Positions 9,454 to 18,826 of a stretch of 64,000 bases of DNA are shown piece after piece (within the stretch, counting starts at the first letter, position 1; every line of letters starts with the position of its first letter). Source of the stretch: Cyanobacteria bacterium FACHB-502 (GTDB lineage Bacteria; Cyanobacteriota; Cyanobacteriia; Elainellales; Elainellaceae); NCBI GenBank assembly GCA_014695325.1, contig JACJNZ010000039.1, positions 868,001 to 932,000 on the forward strand. The letters run 5' to 3'. The notes under the pieces were generated by a model. That model saw only the letters and a program-made list of their open reading frames with translations, did no database searches and had not been told where the DNA came from. The translations under genes were made by a program, and so were the position numbers.

Positions 9454-10584
9454 ATGCAGTATCGTCGCTTCGGCAAAACAAATCTCTTTCTGTCGGTTTT
9501 TTCGCTGGGCACGATGCGCTACCTTGCCTCAAAGGAAAACGCGATCCAGACGATTCAGCAAGCGATCGATCGGGGCATCAACCATATCGAAACCGCCAGA
9601 GGCTACGGCAGCAGCGAACTGTATCTGGGGGCAGCGATTCGGGCAGGCTTGCCTGTGATGCGCGAACAGATTCACATCACGACCAAAATTCCCCCGACCC
9701 CCAACGCAGACGCAATGGCACGATCGATCGACGAATCCCTCGATCGGCTGGGGGTGGATTATTTGGACGCGCTGGGCATTCACGGCGTCAATACGGCAGA
9801 ACAGTTGGACTGGGTTGAGAATTCACAGGGCTGTATGCAGGCAGTTCGAGCGGCGATCGCAGATGGGCGCATTCGTCATGTCGGCTTCTCAACCCATGCT
9901 CCTTTGGAAATTATTCTGAGGGCGATCGAGACGAATCAGTTTGAGTTTGTTAATCTGCACTATTACCTGTTTAATCAGCGCAATGAGGCGGCAGTGGCTC
10001 TCGCGCACCAAAAAGACATGGGCGTGTTGATTATCTCGCCTGCTGACAAAGGCGGAATGCTTCATACCCCTTCTGAAACGCTGGTGAACCTCTGCCAACC
10101 TTTCACGCCGCTAGAGCTAAACTATCGATTTTTACTCAGCGATCGGCGGATTACCACGCTTAGCTTGGGCGCAGCCAATCCACAGGAGCTAGAGACTCCA
10201 CTACAGGCCAGCGAACGAACCGAACCCCTCACGTCCGCAGAACTCAAAACCCTGGAACGGCTGGATCTTCACCACCAAGCGACCCTGGGAACCGATCGAT
10301 GCAGCCAGTGTTTTGCCTGTTTGCCCTGTCCAGAAAGTATCAATATTCCCGAAGTGCTGCGTCTGCGAAATCTAGCGGTTGCTTACGACATGACCGCTTT
10401 CGGGCAATACCGTTACGGAATGTTTGAAAATGCGGGGCACTGGTTTCCCGGCATGAAGGCAAATCGCTGTACCGACTGCGGCGACTGTTTGCCTCGCTGC
10501 CCGGAGCATTTGGATATTCCCACTCTGCTGCGTGATACGCACGATCGCCTGAGTGGGACACCCCGACGCCGATTGTGGGGCTAG
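9454..10584 (+). CDS. Aldo/keto reductase with C-terminal double ferredoxin-like domain
   Basis: An NAD(P)H-dependent TIM-barrel oxidoreductase domain (about residues 1-270: 'YRRFGKTNLFLSVFSLGTM', 'ETARGYGSSELYLGAA', 'HITTKIPP', 'ALGIHG') carries the catalytic-type Asp/Glu, Tyr, Lys and His. It is followed by two cysteine clusters, 'CSQCFACLPCP' and 'CTDCGDCLPRCP', typical of two [4Fe-4S] sites. This architecture is common in bacteria and its substrate is unknown. I prefer the ATG at 9454, which gives 'MQYRRFGKTN' as in relatives; an in-frame TTG lies two codons upstream. Its stop overlaps by 4 bp the stop of the opposing DUF4335 gene. Confidence 0.88.
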   Translation: MQYRRFGKTNLFLSVFSLGTMRYLASKENAIQTIQQAIDRGINHIETARGYGSSELYLGAAIRAGLPVMREQIHITTKIPPTPNADAMARSIDESLDRLGVDYLDALGIHGVNTAEQLDWVENSQGCMQAVRAAIADGRIRHVGFSTHAPLEIILRAIETNQFEFVNLHYYLFNQRNEAAVALAHQKDMGVLIISPADKGGMLHTPSETLVNLCQPFTPLELNYRFLLSDRRITTLSLGAANPQELETPLQASERTEPLTSAELKTLERLDLHHQATLGTDRCSQCFACLPCPESINIPEVLRLRNLAVAYDMTAFGQYRYGMFENAGHWFPGMKANRCTDCGDCLPRCPEHLDIPTLLRDTHDRLSGTPRRRLWG

Positions 10585-11957
10585 CGGGCATATTCCAGGA
10601 ACGTCTGCACCTTGCCATCAGGACGCAGCACCAACCGAATCTGCGGATTTCCTCCGTTGTCTGTAGGTGATACGAACGGCTCACCCATCAAAGGCATATT
10701 CGTGCGATCGAGGAAGGTTTCAGCCGCCTGACCCAAAGGCACAATTCGCTGAAGCGATCCGTCGGCGTTCAGCACCAGCCGATATTCCAGCGTTTGTGTG
10801 AGCTCGGTGGGCGGCTGCCAGTTCTGCTCAAAATACTGCCGAATCTCAGACACTTGAGGTACGGCATCAAATGCGGTACTGCTAGCTGCCGCTCCTGCTG
10901 AGTCTCCGGTTTCGGCTTCGGGCGCATTTGCCGCTGCGATACCCTGTTCAGCCGATCGCGCCGCAGAGCTTTCGATCTCTGGAATCGCGGTTATGCTGGG
11001 CTGCTGAACAGTTCCCTCAGGTGGAACGATCGCAATTCGCTCAGGTGGAGGTGGAGTAGTCGAGCGGGGCACTTCCACCACAGGCGGAGCCGGAGCAGGC
11101 GCAACCGGAACAGGCTCACGCGCAATTGAAACTGAGGGCGGAGGCGGGGCTGTTTGCACTGCTCCAGGGGGCGGAGCGGGAGGCTGCAGCGGAGTCAGTG
11201 ACAGCGAAGGAGATGGTGATCCGGGCGGCGAGGGAATCGCTAACGGGGTCGGCGAGGTTGGTGTGCCCTGGCTCAGGTTGGTTTCGGTCTGCACCGAAGT
11301 AGATGCCGTTTGCAGGGGTGGACTGGAGACATCCATCACAAATTTCGCAATCGCCCCCGTCACGCCCACGGTCAGCACTGCCGCAGCCGCAATTCCTGCC
11401 CAGCCTGAAGGCGATCGCATCCAGCTGGGACGAGCTAACGACGGTAGGGTAACAGCATCAGATTGGTACTGATCAAGCGCGTTTGCCAGGTCAAACAATT
11501 GCAGCGTAGACAGCGAAACAGACTCGCCCGACTGCTCGATTGCCATTGTCCCTAAATGCAGACGGTGTGCCAGCAAACCCTGCGGCTCCAAAACCATTGC
11601 AGATTCGCTCACATTCGTTTCCGTCAGCTGACGCTGAAGCATAGTGGGTTCGAGCACCTGAAGCGCAGTTGCTCCTGCCTCAACCCTACGCTCCAAAGGA
11701 AGGGAATCGGCGGTCGATCGGCTCAGCCAGTTTTGCACATAGCCATCCACAGCTTCACACAGCGCTTCAAGCTGGTTCCGATCGCCCTGAAGCGTCACCT
11801 GATTCTCCGCAGGTAGCTTGGGGTCGTCCAGATGCAGCCGGAAGCGCAAATTCTTTAACACTGCCCGATCTGTCCAGCAAGACAGTGCCGACCCGGTTGC
11901 CATCACTTCGAGGGTGCAGGTCGGGGGGGTGTATCGGCGTAGAACGGTTTGGGGCAT
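10581..11957 (-). CDS. DUF4335 protein with one membrane segment and Pro-rich linker
   Basis: This 458-aa protein is cyanobacteria-specific. The N-terminal half begins 'MPQTVLRRYTPPTCTLEV' and matches the DUF4335 family. A single hydrophobic helix at about 186-206 is followed by a long Pro/Ala/Ser-rich linker (about 225-345). A C-terminal globular domain of about 110 aa starts around 'VPQVSEIRQYFEQNWQPP'. The likely topology is a cytosolic N-domain with the C-domain outside. It lies 65 bp downstream of the DUF3038 gene, and the two are commonly neighbours in cyanobacteria. The function is unknown. The 3' end overlaps the aldo/keto reductase gene by 4 bp. Confidence 0.82.
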   Translation of the reverse strand: MPQTVLRRYTPPTCTLEVMATGSALSCWTDRAVLKNLRFRLHLDDPKLPAENQVTLQGDRNQLEALCEAVDGYVQNWLSRSTADSLPLERRVEAGATALQVLEPTMLQRQLTETNVSESAMVLEPQGLLAHRLHLGTMAIEQSGESVSLSTLQLFDLANALDQYQSDAVTLPSLARPSWMRSPSGWAGIAAAAVLTVGVTGAIAKFVMDVSSPPLQTASTSVQTETNLSQGTPTSPTPLAIPSPPGSPSPSLSLTPLQPPAPPPGAVQTAPPPPSVSIAREPVPVAPAPAPPVVEVPRSTTPPPPERIAIVPPEGTVQQPSITAIPEIESSAARSAEQGIAAANAPEAETGDSAGAAASSTAFDAVPQVSEIRQYFEQNWQPPTELTQTLEYRLVLNADGSLQRIVPLGQAAETFLDRTNMPLMGEPFVSPTDNGGNPQIRLVLRPDGKVQTFLEYAR

Positions 11958-12022
11958 GAGTCGGGGAGGGGTGGATGAGTGGAGGGGTAAAGAAGCAGAT
12001 AAGTAGGGAGGTGGGAGAAGGG

Positions 12023-12604
12023 TTAGGATTTTGAGCGATCGAGGAGAGCTATCCAGAGGCGGCGAGAGCCATTAGGGGCACTGTAGAACAGCAGATCGAT
12101 CAGCAGTTTGAGGGCGAGATGGGTCAGATCGTCAATGGAAGCCGTGTCATCCTCCATCCGTTCCTGATAGGCGTTGCTAAAGGTATCAAGGTAATCCCCT
12201 AGCAAAGCGGCATGGTGGGGCGGCTGATTTTGCTCGGTTAACTGCTCCAGCAGCGCGACGGCACGGCGAATGAGTTCCTGATGCTGGTTTGCCAGCCGAC
12301 AAATGATCATCACCAGCGATCGAGCTTCTTCCACATCGAGCCGTTTACGTCCCTGTCCCCGCCGCAGGGGGCTAGATTGCCGCAGTCGCCAGAGGGAAAC
12401 GCGATCAGCCACCACCTCGCTCAAATTCAGGTCAGCCGCCGCCTGCAAGACTTCCTCTGAGCCGATGTTTGCCAGCGATTCGAGTGCGAGCAGCACTAGA
12501 TCAAGCTGTGCCTTAATATTGTCGAGCTGACTCGGCTCTGGTGCATCGACCAGTTCCAGATCTGCCCAGGTTGGCTTTGAGGAGGGCTTTGCAGAGGGGG
12601 GCAT
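12023..12604 (-). CDS. DUF3038 protein
   Basis: This is a soluble helical protein. The core 'LDNIKAQLDLVLLALESLA' and 'RQSSPLRRGQGRKRLDVEEA' are typical of DUF3038, a family confined to cyanobacteria with no assigned function. I place the start at the ATG at 12604 (193 aa, 'MPPSAKPSSKP'). A TTG at 12673 would add 23 residues with several cysteines and has no well-spaced ribosome-binding site. It is the first gene of a two-gene unit with DUF4335, divergent from psb32. Confidence 0.8.
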   Translation of the reverse strand: MPPSAKPSSKPTWADLELVDAPEPSQLDNIKAQLDLVLLALESLANIGSEEVLQAAADLNLSEVVADRVSLWRLRQSSPLRRGQGRKRLDVEEARSLVMIICRLANQHQELIRRAVALLEQLTEQNQPPHHAALLGDYLDTFSNAYQERMEDDTASIDDLTHLALKLLIDLLFYSAPNGSRRLWIALLDRSKS

Positions 12605-12670
12605 AATTTCAGAATATGCAGAAACGCGAGGGTTGACAGCGCAGTTACAACTCTTGAAACAGGGTTTGAA

Positions 12671-12716
12671 CAATTCCTGAACTCATTCAATTCCTGAACT
12701 CATTCCTGAATTCATT
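12671..12716. repeat. 17-bp tandem duplication plus partial third copy
   Basis: CAATTCCTGAACTCATT is repeated exactly at 12671-12687 and 12688-12704. A decayed copy (CCTGAATTCATT) and a further CTTGAACCCATT follow. It lies in the divergent region between DUF3038 and psb32 (12605-13036), which otherwise shows no gene. Confidence 0.88.
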
Positions 12717-13036
12717 CTTGAACCCATTTCTGAGCCAGGACGATCGCGGGTTTTGTCAGGTTTCACCTTAAATCAATTAATCAATCAATTGACTTCTGAA
12801 TCAAGGCAGCTTAGACAGCAGCTTTTGAGATTCGATTCCTTCGCCGCGCTATTATCCTATCGAACTCTCAGACCTTCAACGTCCTCTAGATAGGTGACTT
12901 CACACGGACTCTACCCGCTACTCCGCCCAAGACACCCTTTCGCTTCGCCCGTTTGCTTTACTCCGACTTCAAGTTGCCCTTTGATTTGCCCTCCTGCGCT
13001 GTAGTATCGTCTAAGAGAAGCATTGGAACGCATTGG

Positions 13037-13768
13037 ATGAGACAGTTGCACTCTCGGATTCTGCCATTTATTCCGGTTCGATCGATTTGGCTAACCCTGG
13101 TATCGATTGTTTTAATGCTTCAGGTTTGGCTGATTTCTCCTGATTCGGCGGCTGCAACTGGCGTTTACAGTATGCCGTCTCTCAGGGCGGGAGAGCAAAC
13201 CTGGATCATTGATCAGGCAGGGGTGATGAGTCGGGCAACGCGAGGAGAACTCAGCAACGAACTGGCAAACCTGGCAGACCAGACCGGAAACGAAGTTCGA
13301 TTTGTTACGATTCATCGGCTCGACTATGGCGAAACGATCGAAACTTTCACCAAGCAGCTTTTTGAAAAGTGGTTTCCAACGCCAGAAGCCCAGGCAAACC
13401 AAACCCTGCTTGTATTAGACAATGTGACGAACAGCAGCGCAATCAGCACTGGAGCTGAGGTTCAGTCTTTGCTCACGCCTGAAGCTGCCCAGAGCGTGGC
13501 GCAGGAAACCGTCATGGTTCCGCTTCGCAACGGCAATAAGTACAACCAGGCATTTCTTGATGCCAGCGAGCGGCTAACGGCAATTTTGTCCGGTGAGGCT
13601 GATCCAGGTCCACCGATCGTGGAAAACAACGTTCAAACCGAAGGAACTTTTGCCCGCGCCGAAGAAACAGACGATCGCAGCGCAACGATGATTGTTGTAG
13701 TTCTGCTGCTGGCTGCCACGATTATTCCAATGGCGACTTACTACATCTATCAGGCGATTCAGTCCTAA
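13037..13768 (+). CDS. psb32: Psb32-like TPM-domain photosystem II repair protein
   Basis: From the ATG at 13037 the 243-aa protein has a basic N-terminus and a hydrophobic signal/anchor (about 17-33). A TPM domain follows, beginning 'WIIDQAGVMSRATRGELSN' and containing 'NQTLLVLDNV'. The C-terminal membrane helix spans about 211-230. That layout matches Psb32, the thylakoid-associated TPM protein implicated in protecting photosystem II from photodamage and aiding its repair (counterpart of plant TLP18.3). A TTG at 12953 could start a longer form but would bury the signal sequence, so I reject it. A strong hairpin follows the stop codon. Confidence 0.8.
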   Translation: MRQLHSRILPFIPVRSIWLTLVSIVLMLQVWLISPDSAAATGVYSMPSLRAGEQTWIIDQAGVMSRATRGELSNELANLADQTGNEVRFVTIHRLDYGETIETFTKQLFEKWFPTPEAQANQTLLVLDNVTNSSAISTGAEVQSLLTPEAAQSVAQETVMVPLRNGNKYNQAFLDASERLTAILSGEADPGPPIVENNVQTEGTFARAEETDDRSATMIVVVLLLAATIIPMATYYIYQAIQS

Positions 13769-13815
13769 TTCAGCGTTTCTTGAATCCATTGCAGCCTGAA
13801 AAGGTGAAAAATCAA

Positions 13816-13845
13816 AGGGGGGCAAGCAGCCCCCGTCTTTGCTTT
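13816..13845 (+). terminator. Candidate intrinsic terminator of psb32
   Basis: A perfect GGGGGC-AAGCA-GCCCCC hairpin (about 13818-13834) lies 50 bp after the psb32 stop and is followed by GTCTTTGCTTT. The stem is strong but the T-run is interrupted, so termination efficiency is uncertain. Confidence 0.5.
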
Positions 13846-14008
13846 AAAGGCGACAAAGGCGACACAAATTTCAATGCCTGAAGGTCGCCTTACCTGAGGC
13901 TGTCAACTCGGTTCGCAAAATGGTCTGACCCGGAGCCTGAATCCAAGAACCTGAATCCAAGGGCTCGACCCAATACTGCATCAATCGTCCAAATTTCAGA
14001 AATTCAAA

Positions 14009-14806
14009 TTAGCGCAGAAACTCTAACGAAGTAGGTGGAGCATTTGTTTGAGGCTGGTCTGGGCGTTCCAATCGGGTTGGATTTTGAGGTTCCTTCACCA
14101 GCACATATCGATCGCCCCAGCCGTAATTCTCTGGTTCCAAAGCTGCTGGAGCAGGTTGACCGAGGTTCGGGGCAGTGAGGGCGATCGTTTGGCTCACTTC
14201 TGCATATCGCTGTCCTTCTGCAGTCGTGCGAACAATGCCGCGAGGCAGCCTGAATCCTTCTTCGGCAAGCTGTTGCTCTAGAGGCGTTAGCTGATCCTCA
14301 GCAGTAAGCATGGTTACAAAGGAGACAGTCTCGGCGGGTTTCAGCGTTAGCCCCAGTTTAGGCTGCTGCATTTGCCACTCCTCCCAGCCTTTGCCATCTG
14401 TGCCCGGCTGCTGAAGCATGAGTTCAGCCTGCCATTTACCCTCAGCGACGGTGGTTGAAGCGTAGTCTAGAACCTCAAAAGTTGAGCTAGGTGGGTCTAC
14501 CGTGCTTTGTAAGCTGGCCAAATCCGATGAGCTTGTTGGATAAAAGTAGCGAATTGCCGCAACGGTGATTGGCGTATTGTCTGGAAGGTTTGTGGTTCCA
14601 GAGACAGTGTAGCCGCTGCGCTTGGAGCCAGATTCCACTGCCATTTGTAGGCTCACTTCTTGAGGCTGACCCGGAAGTGTTAGCGTCCTACAGCCGATCG
14701 TTAAAGGCAGCAGACTGGTGATCACAAGGAGGCATGGAAGCCAACGCCATTTAGCTGAATTTTGGGCAGGAAGCCGAAGACAAAGCTGAAGCAAACGATC
14801 GCACAT
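14009..14806 (-). CDS. Putative lipoprotein of unknown function
   Basis: The 265-aa protein starts at an ATG at 14806 and has a leader of about 38 residues ending in 'LLPLTIGC', an acceptable lipobox, so the mature protein would be lipid-anchored at Cys39. The rest is a secreted-type sequence rich in Pro, Thr, Gln and Glu, with a predicted beta-rich part around 'SLQMAVESGSKRSGYTVSG'. I do not recognise a family. It is transcribed toward psb32 from an isolated promoter in the 641-bp gap on its 5' side. Confidence 0.7.
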   Translation of the reverse strand: MCDRLLQLCLRLPAQNSAKWRWLPCLLVITSLLPLTIGCRTLTLPGQPQEVSLQMAVESGSKRSGYTVSGTTNLPDNTPITVAAIRYFYPTSSSDLASLQSTVDPPSSTFEVLDYASTTVAEGKWQAELMLQQPGTDGKGWEEWQMQQPKLGLTLKPAETVSFVTMLTAEDQLTPLEQQLAEEGFRLPRGIVRTTAEGQRYAEVSQTIALTAPNLGQPAPAALEPENYGWGDRYVLVKEPQNPTRLERPDQPQTNAPPTSLEFLR

Positions 14807-15447
14807 GACAGAGCAACTGAGAAGGGAATGGCAGAGTAAATACGATCGCTTCTACGTGAGAAGCAAGCCGATATCAGGATTTCTACCTAGCCTTATTCAA
14901 TCCTTTACAGCCCGCTTTATCGAGTCATTATAGAACAGTTATTTCTTCAGGGAAAACAAGGAAATTAGCGAATTTCAGCCATTTGGCGGAGTTGTGCAGC
15001 ATCAGAAGAGTTTGTAATAGAAATCACAGAAGATAACTTCTCTTTGAAGTCGCAGCCTGGAATTTAGTTCTTGCGGTAAGTCGTTTTCCCTTGTGTTTTG
15101 GCTAGAGTTTGTCTCCCTTGTCCGCCGTTTTTTGAACCATGAGACCTTTCTAGGCTGCTCTTCTGATGTAGGTTTTTAAGTTAATCCAAAATCATTTCTG
15201 CCTTCAATTATCAGGAAGTTTGGCAAAGCGAGTTGATCGCTTTTCTCCTGGCTTGTTCACGATCGCCTCAACGTCCTTCCAGCTCATATCCTGCAGCACC
15301 CCATGACTGGGCGGAGCCATGACTTACTCAAGCTGGAGCGTTACTACATCAGGCTAAACCTCATCGTTCTGAACTTACAGTTTTAGCAATTCCAGACTTA
15401 CAGTTTTAAACTTAAAGCCCTAAACTTTTAGTTCTAAACTTACAGTC
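14807..15447. other. 641-bp gap with a degenerate repeat at its right end
   Basis: I find no gene here. The left part should contain the promoter of the lipoprotein gene. The right end (about 15367-15460) is an AT-rich array of roughly four units of 20-24 bp built around AACTTACAGTTTTA, reaching into the stop codon of the tab2 gene. Confidence 0.5.
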
Positions 15448-15460
15448 CTAGACTTTAGTT
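15367..15460. repeat. Degenerate ACTTACAGT repeat array
   Basis: ACTTACAGT occurs at about 15372, 15394 and 15438. The related stretches TAAACTTTTAG and TAGACTTTAG lie between and after them, giving a spacing of about 20-24 bp. The last unit overlaps the 3' end of the tab2 coding sequence (stop at 15448-15450). Confidence 0.75.
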
Positions 15461-16284
15461 TGTAATAGCCAAAACCCGGTGTAAGTCATCCCAGAATTAT
15501 CGGGCTGAACTAATAGAAAATGGAGTCCTTTTGCCTGTGACTGGCGATCGCGAAACGTCTTTGCCGCCTGAATTACATCAGCATCTTCAAACGTTGTTAA
15601 GACCCATCGCTCAACCAAACCTGCTTCTAAAATTAAGCCGTCTGGCTGTCCAGGAATATAGTTGAGAAATACCGGGCGCGATCGCTGGAGCCATCGAGCG
15701 AGATTCATCGACTGTCTGCCCCCATCAATCACCACACCCGGAATGGGAAGCGTTGAAGGAAGCTGGAGCTTGATCGGAAACAGAGCATCCGGCATTTCAC
15801 GAATTGGAATCGGGCGATCGATAAACGCTGAGACAAGATCCCCGGCTGGGAGTGCGGCAAACCGCCATCGATCGCCCCACAGGTTTTCGGGCAAGGGTAG
15901 GGGAGCCGGACGATCGAGCGTAATTGGATCGTAGGGTTGATTCGTGTAGTGGGGGAGCGAGCGATATTCAGCCGCTCTCTGAATTAAAAACTGCTTCAGA
16001 GCAGGAACAGAGCGGGTTTGCTCAACTTTGAGGCCCAGTTTCTCTGCTGCCGCCAGCATCAGGCTCACCGACTGAGGACGGAAAACCTGGAGACGATCGG
16101 GCTTTTCCTGCGGGTCGATCCACTGTTGAAGCTGAGCTGCGATCCAGTTTGAATCTGCCTCAGACTGAGAACAAAAGGCACTTGCGGTAAATTTGCCGTC
16201 AGTGTCGCAAACGACCAGTTCCCAGAGCGGACTGCCTACAGCATCTTGAAGCGGACGACGATAGAAATCAGCTTGCCAGCGCAT
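15448..16284 (-). CDS. Tab2/Atab2 family RNA-binding protein
   Basis: The protein belongs to the DUF1092/Tab2 family. Near the N-terminus 'WQADFYRRPLQDAVGSPLWE' matches the family opening, and 'LLVQPDNSGMTYTGFWLL' is a typical end. The plant and algal homologues bind psaB/photosystem mRNAs and promote translation of photosystem I and II subunits; the cyanobacterial role is inferred. I take the ATG at 16284 (278 aa) as the start because it sits just before the conserved 'WQADFY'. A TTG at 16326 would add 14 residues. The gene is monocistronic and divergent from argZ. Confidence 0.85.
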   Translation of the reverse strand: MRWQADFYRRPLQDAVGSPLWELVVCDTDGKFTASAFCSQSEADSNWIAAQLQQWIDPQEKPDRLQVFRPQSVSLMLAAAEKLGLKVEQTRSVPALKQFLIQRAAEYRSLPHYTNQPYDPITLDRPAPLPLPENLWGDRWRFAALPAGDLVSAFIDRPIPIREMPDALFPIKLQLPSTLPIPGVVIDGGRQSMNLARWLQRSRPVFLNYIPGQPDGLILEAGLVERWVLTTFEDADVIQAAKTFRDRQSQAKGLHFLLVQPDNSGMTYTGFWLLQTKV

Positions 16285-16627
16285 AAATAGAGACGATCGA
16301 ATTAATTTTTGGGGCTGTCCCTTCAACCATACGCGATGACGTGGACAGAATAATCTACCGTCAGAAACGCTCAGGCTCTAAAACTTATAACTACAACATT
16401 GAGAACTTGTGCCAAGATGATAGGTTGGCTTTCACCTTGGCTTCACCGCTGCCTTTACTAATTGTCTTTACTAACGGCAACAAAAACCCGCTTCTAAAAT
16501 GTTCGTTCAGGCACAATTTAGATATCCCTTTCATTAGCAAGATCATTAGCAAGATAAGCCTTTGGTTAAAGTGTTCTGACCTAAGTTCCCACCAGCTTCT
16601 ATCTCATCTAACGCGACAGGTTTACTT
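16285..16627. other. argZ leader region with three micro-duplications
   Basis: This 343-bp divergent region between tab2 and argZ has no convincing gene. It contains three successive near-perfect tandem duplications: TTGGCTTTCACC/TTGGCTTCACC (16425-16447), CTTTACTAATTGT/CTTTACTAACGGC (16453-16478) and TCATTAGCAAGA twice (16531-16554). I did not see a GTA-N8-TAC NtcA-type site. Confidence 0.6.
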
Positions 16628-18760
16628 ATGAGTACCTCACCGATTCGGTTTTTGATGTGTTCCCCCGACCACTATGACGTGGACTATGTGATTAATCCAT
16701 GGATGGAAGGGAATGTTCACAAGTCTTCTCGCGATCGAGCCGTAGAGCAATGGCAAAAGCTATATCACGTCATTAAGGACCATGCCATTGTTGATTTAGT
16801 CACGCCACAAAACGGTGTACCGGATATGGTGTTTACTGCCAATGCCGGACTCGTTTTAGAAAAAACAGCCGTCCTTAGCCGTTTCTATCACAAGGAACGT
16901 CAGGGCGAAGAGCCTTTCTTCCAGCAGTGGTTTGAAGAGCATGGCTTTACCGTGCATACGCTGCCTAAAGATTTGCCGTTTGAAGGCGCGGGCGATGCGC
17001 TGCTCGATCGCGAAGGTCGCTGGCTCTGGGCAGGCTACGGATTTCGATCGGAGCTAGATGCTCACCCCTATCTAGCAAACTGGCTGGATATTGAGGTGCT
17101 GTCACTGCGGCTGATGGACGAACGGTTTTACCATCTGGATACCTGCTTCTGTCCGCTGGTAGATGGCTATCTGCTTTACTATCCGCCGGCGTTTGATTCC
17201 TATTCCAATCGCCTGATCGAGATGCGCGTTCCCGAATCAAAGCGAATTGCGATCGAAGAGGCAGATGCGGTCAACTTTGCCTGCAATGCAGTGAATATCG
17301 ATCGCACGATCATCATGAACAAAGCTAGTGCGGAGTTGAAACGGCGGCTAGAAGCGATCGGATTTCAGATCGTCGAAACGCCCCTGACCGAATTCCTCAA
17401 AGCAGGCGGCGCAGCGAAGTGTCTCACTCTGCGAACCATAGAAGCAGTACAGCCAATTCACCATGCAGTGGCGGCAATCGAGTCGCGCGTGGTGCAGCTC
17501 GAAGGGCATTTGCTTGATTCGGGTCTGATCAACCGGGCGTTAGATACGATCGTTGAAGCGGGCGGCAGCTTTCAGGTTTTAAACTTCCGGCTGGGCGAAC
17601 AGCGTCAAAGCACTTCTACTGCAGAGATTCGCGTCACGTCTCCCGATCATGACGTGATGGAAAATATTATGACGCAGCTCATTGATATGGGCGCAGTCGC
17701 TCGTCCGCAGGAGGTTTGCGACAATCAGCTTGAAACGGTGACCAAAGACGGCGTTGCACCCGATGATTTCTATGTCACTACGATTTATCCCACCGAAGTG
17801 CGCGTTAACTGCGAGTGGATTAAAGTCCAGAATCAGCGCATGGATGGGGCGATCGTCGTTTCGCAGACTCCAGAGAAAACCACGGCAGAATGTAAACTGC
17901 TGCGCGACCTGAAGACGGGCGATCGCGTGGTTGTGGGGGTTGAGGGCATTCGCACCATTCGCAAAACTGAGTCTCGTGAGCAGCGCAACGCGACCCAGAC
18001 CAAACCAGACGAATTCAGCTTTATGGGTTCGGGTGTATCGAGCGAACGCCGCGTCGAGCTAGTAGTCGAGCAGATTGCCTGGGAAATCCGCAAGATCCGC
18101 GATCAGGGCGGCAAGGTGGTGGTCGTCGCGGGTCCAGTCGTGATTCATACGGGCGGCGGCGAGCATCTGTCTCACTTGATTCGCGAAGGCTATGTTCAAG
18201 CACTCCTGGGTGGCAATGCGATCGCGGTTCACGACATCGAGCAGGCCATGATGGGCACATCGCTAGGCATGGATATGAAGCGTGGCGTTTCAGTTCGGGG
18301 TGGGCATCGCCATCACCTGAAGGCAATCAACACGATTCGTCGCTGCGGCAGCATTGCGGAAGCCGTTGAACAGGGCATACTTACCGGTGGCATTTTCTAT
18401 GAGTGCGTTAAGAACAACGTCCCCTTCTCGCTGGCAGGCTCAATTCGGGATGACGGTCCCCTTCCTGATACGCAGATGGATCTGATCAAGGCGCAGGAAG
18501 ACTACGCACAACTGATCAAAGGAGCTGACCTGATTCTAATGCTGTCTTCGATGCTGCACTCGATCGGTACAGGCAACATGACTCCGGCAGGTGTGAGAAT
18601 GGTCTGTGTTGATATCAACCCGGCGGTTGTGACTAAGTTAAGCGATCGGGGTTCGGTGGAATCGGTGGGCGTTGTGACGGACGTAGGCTTGTTCCTCAGT
18701 CTGATGGTGCAGCAGCTCGACCGGTTGACGAGTCCCTATAAACTGGCGCAAACCGTCTAG
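16628..18760 (+). CDS. argZ: Arginine dihydrolase / ornithine cyclodeaminase (ArgZ/AgrE)
   Basis: This 710-aa two-domain enzyme is of the cyanobacterial ArgZ/AgrE type. The N-terminal guanidine-modifying domain converts arginine to ornithine, CO2 and two NH3. Residues equivalent to its catalytic and substrate set are visible one position later than in the published numbering: N23, N72 ('VFTAN'), H169 ('YHLDTCF') and C265 ('GGAAKCLTLR'). The middle and C-terminal part (about 280-700) is the LOR/SDH and ornithine-cyclodeaminase-like (TIGR00300) region, which in AgrE converts ornithine to proline. The start 'MSTSPIRFLMCSPDHYDVDY' fits. With cphA and cphB 25 kb away it can use arginine released from cyanophycin. 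A terminator follows. Confidence 0.92.
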   Translation: MSTSPIRFLMCSPDHYDVDYVINPWMEGNVHKSSRDRAVEQWQKLYHVIKDHAIVDLVTPQNGVPDMVFTANAGLVLEKTAVLSRFYHKERQGEEPFFQQWFEEHGFTVHTLPKDLPFEGAGDALLDREGRWLWAGYGFRSELDAHPYLANWLDIEVLSLRLMDERFYHLDTCFCPLVDGYLLYYPPAFDSYSNRLIEMRVPESKRIAIEEADAVNFACNAVNIDRTIIMNKASAELKRRLEAIGFQIVETPLTEFLKAGGAAKCLTLRTIEAVQPIHHAVAAIESRVVQLEGHLLDSGLINRALDTIVEAGGSFQVLNFRLGEQRQSTSTAEIRVTSPDHDVMENIMTQLIDMGAVARPQEVCDNQLETVTKDGVAPDDFYVTTIYPTEVRVNCEWIKVQNQRMDGAIVVSQTPEKTTAECKLLRDLKTGDRVVVGVEGIRTIRKTESREQRNATQTKPDEFSFMGSGVSSERRVELVVEQIAWEIRKIRDQGGKVVVVAGPVVIHTGGGEHLSHLIREGYVQALLGGNAIAVHDIEQAMMGTSLGMDMKRGVSVRGGHRHHLKAINTIRRCGSIAEAVEQGILTGGIFYECVKNNVPFSLAGSIRDDGPLPDTQMDLIKAQEDYAQLIKGADLILMLSSMLHSIGTGNMTPAGVRMVCVDINPAVVTKLSDRGSVESVGVVTDVGLFLSLMVQQLDRLTSPYKLAQTV

Positions 18761-18794
18761 CAGTGACCAATTTTTAACTGATTGTTAAATCACT

Positions 18795-18826
18795 GGAGGG
18801 GTGGGCAGTTGTCCCCCCTTTTTTTG
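18795..18826 (+). terminator. Intrinsic terminator of argZ
   Basis: A G-rich arm (GGAGGGGTGGG) pairs across a short CAGTTGT loop with CCCCCC, directly followed by seven or more T. It lies 35 bp after the argZ stop. Confidence 0.75.

Noticed and set aside
16341-16631. 96-aa open frame in the argZ leader
   Set aside because: The region is an AT-rich leader full of small tandem duplications; the translation has no recognisable domain and no ribosome-binding site.
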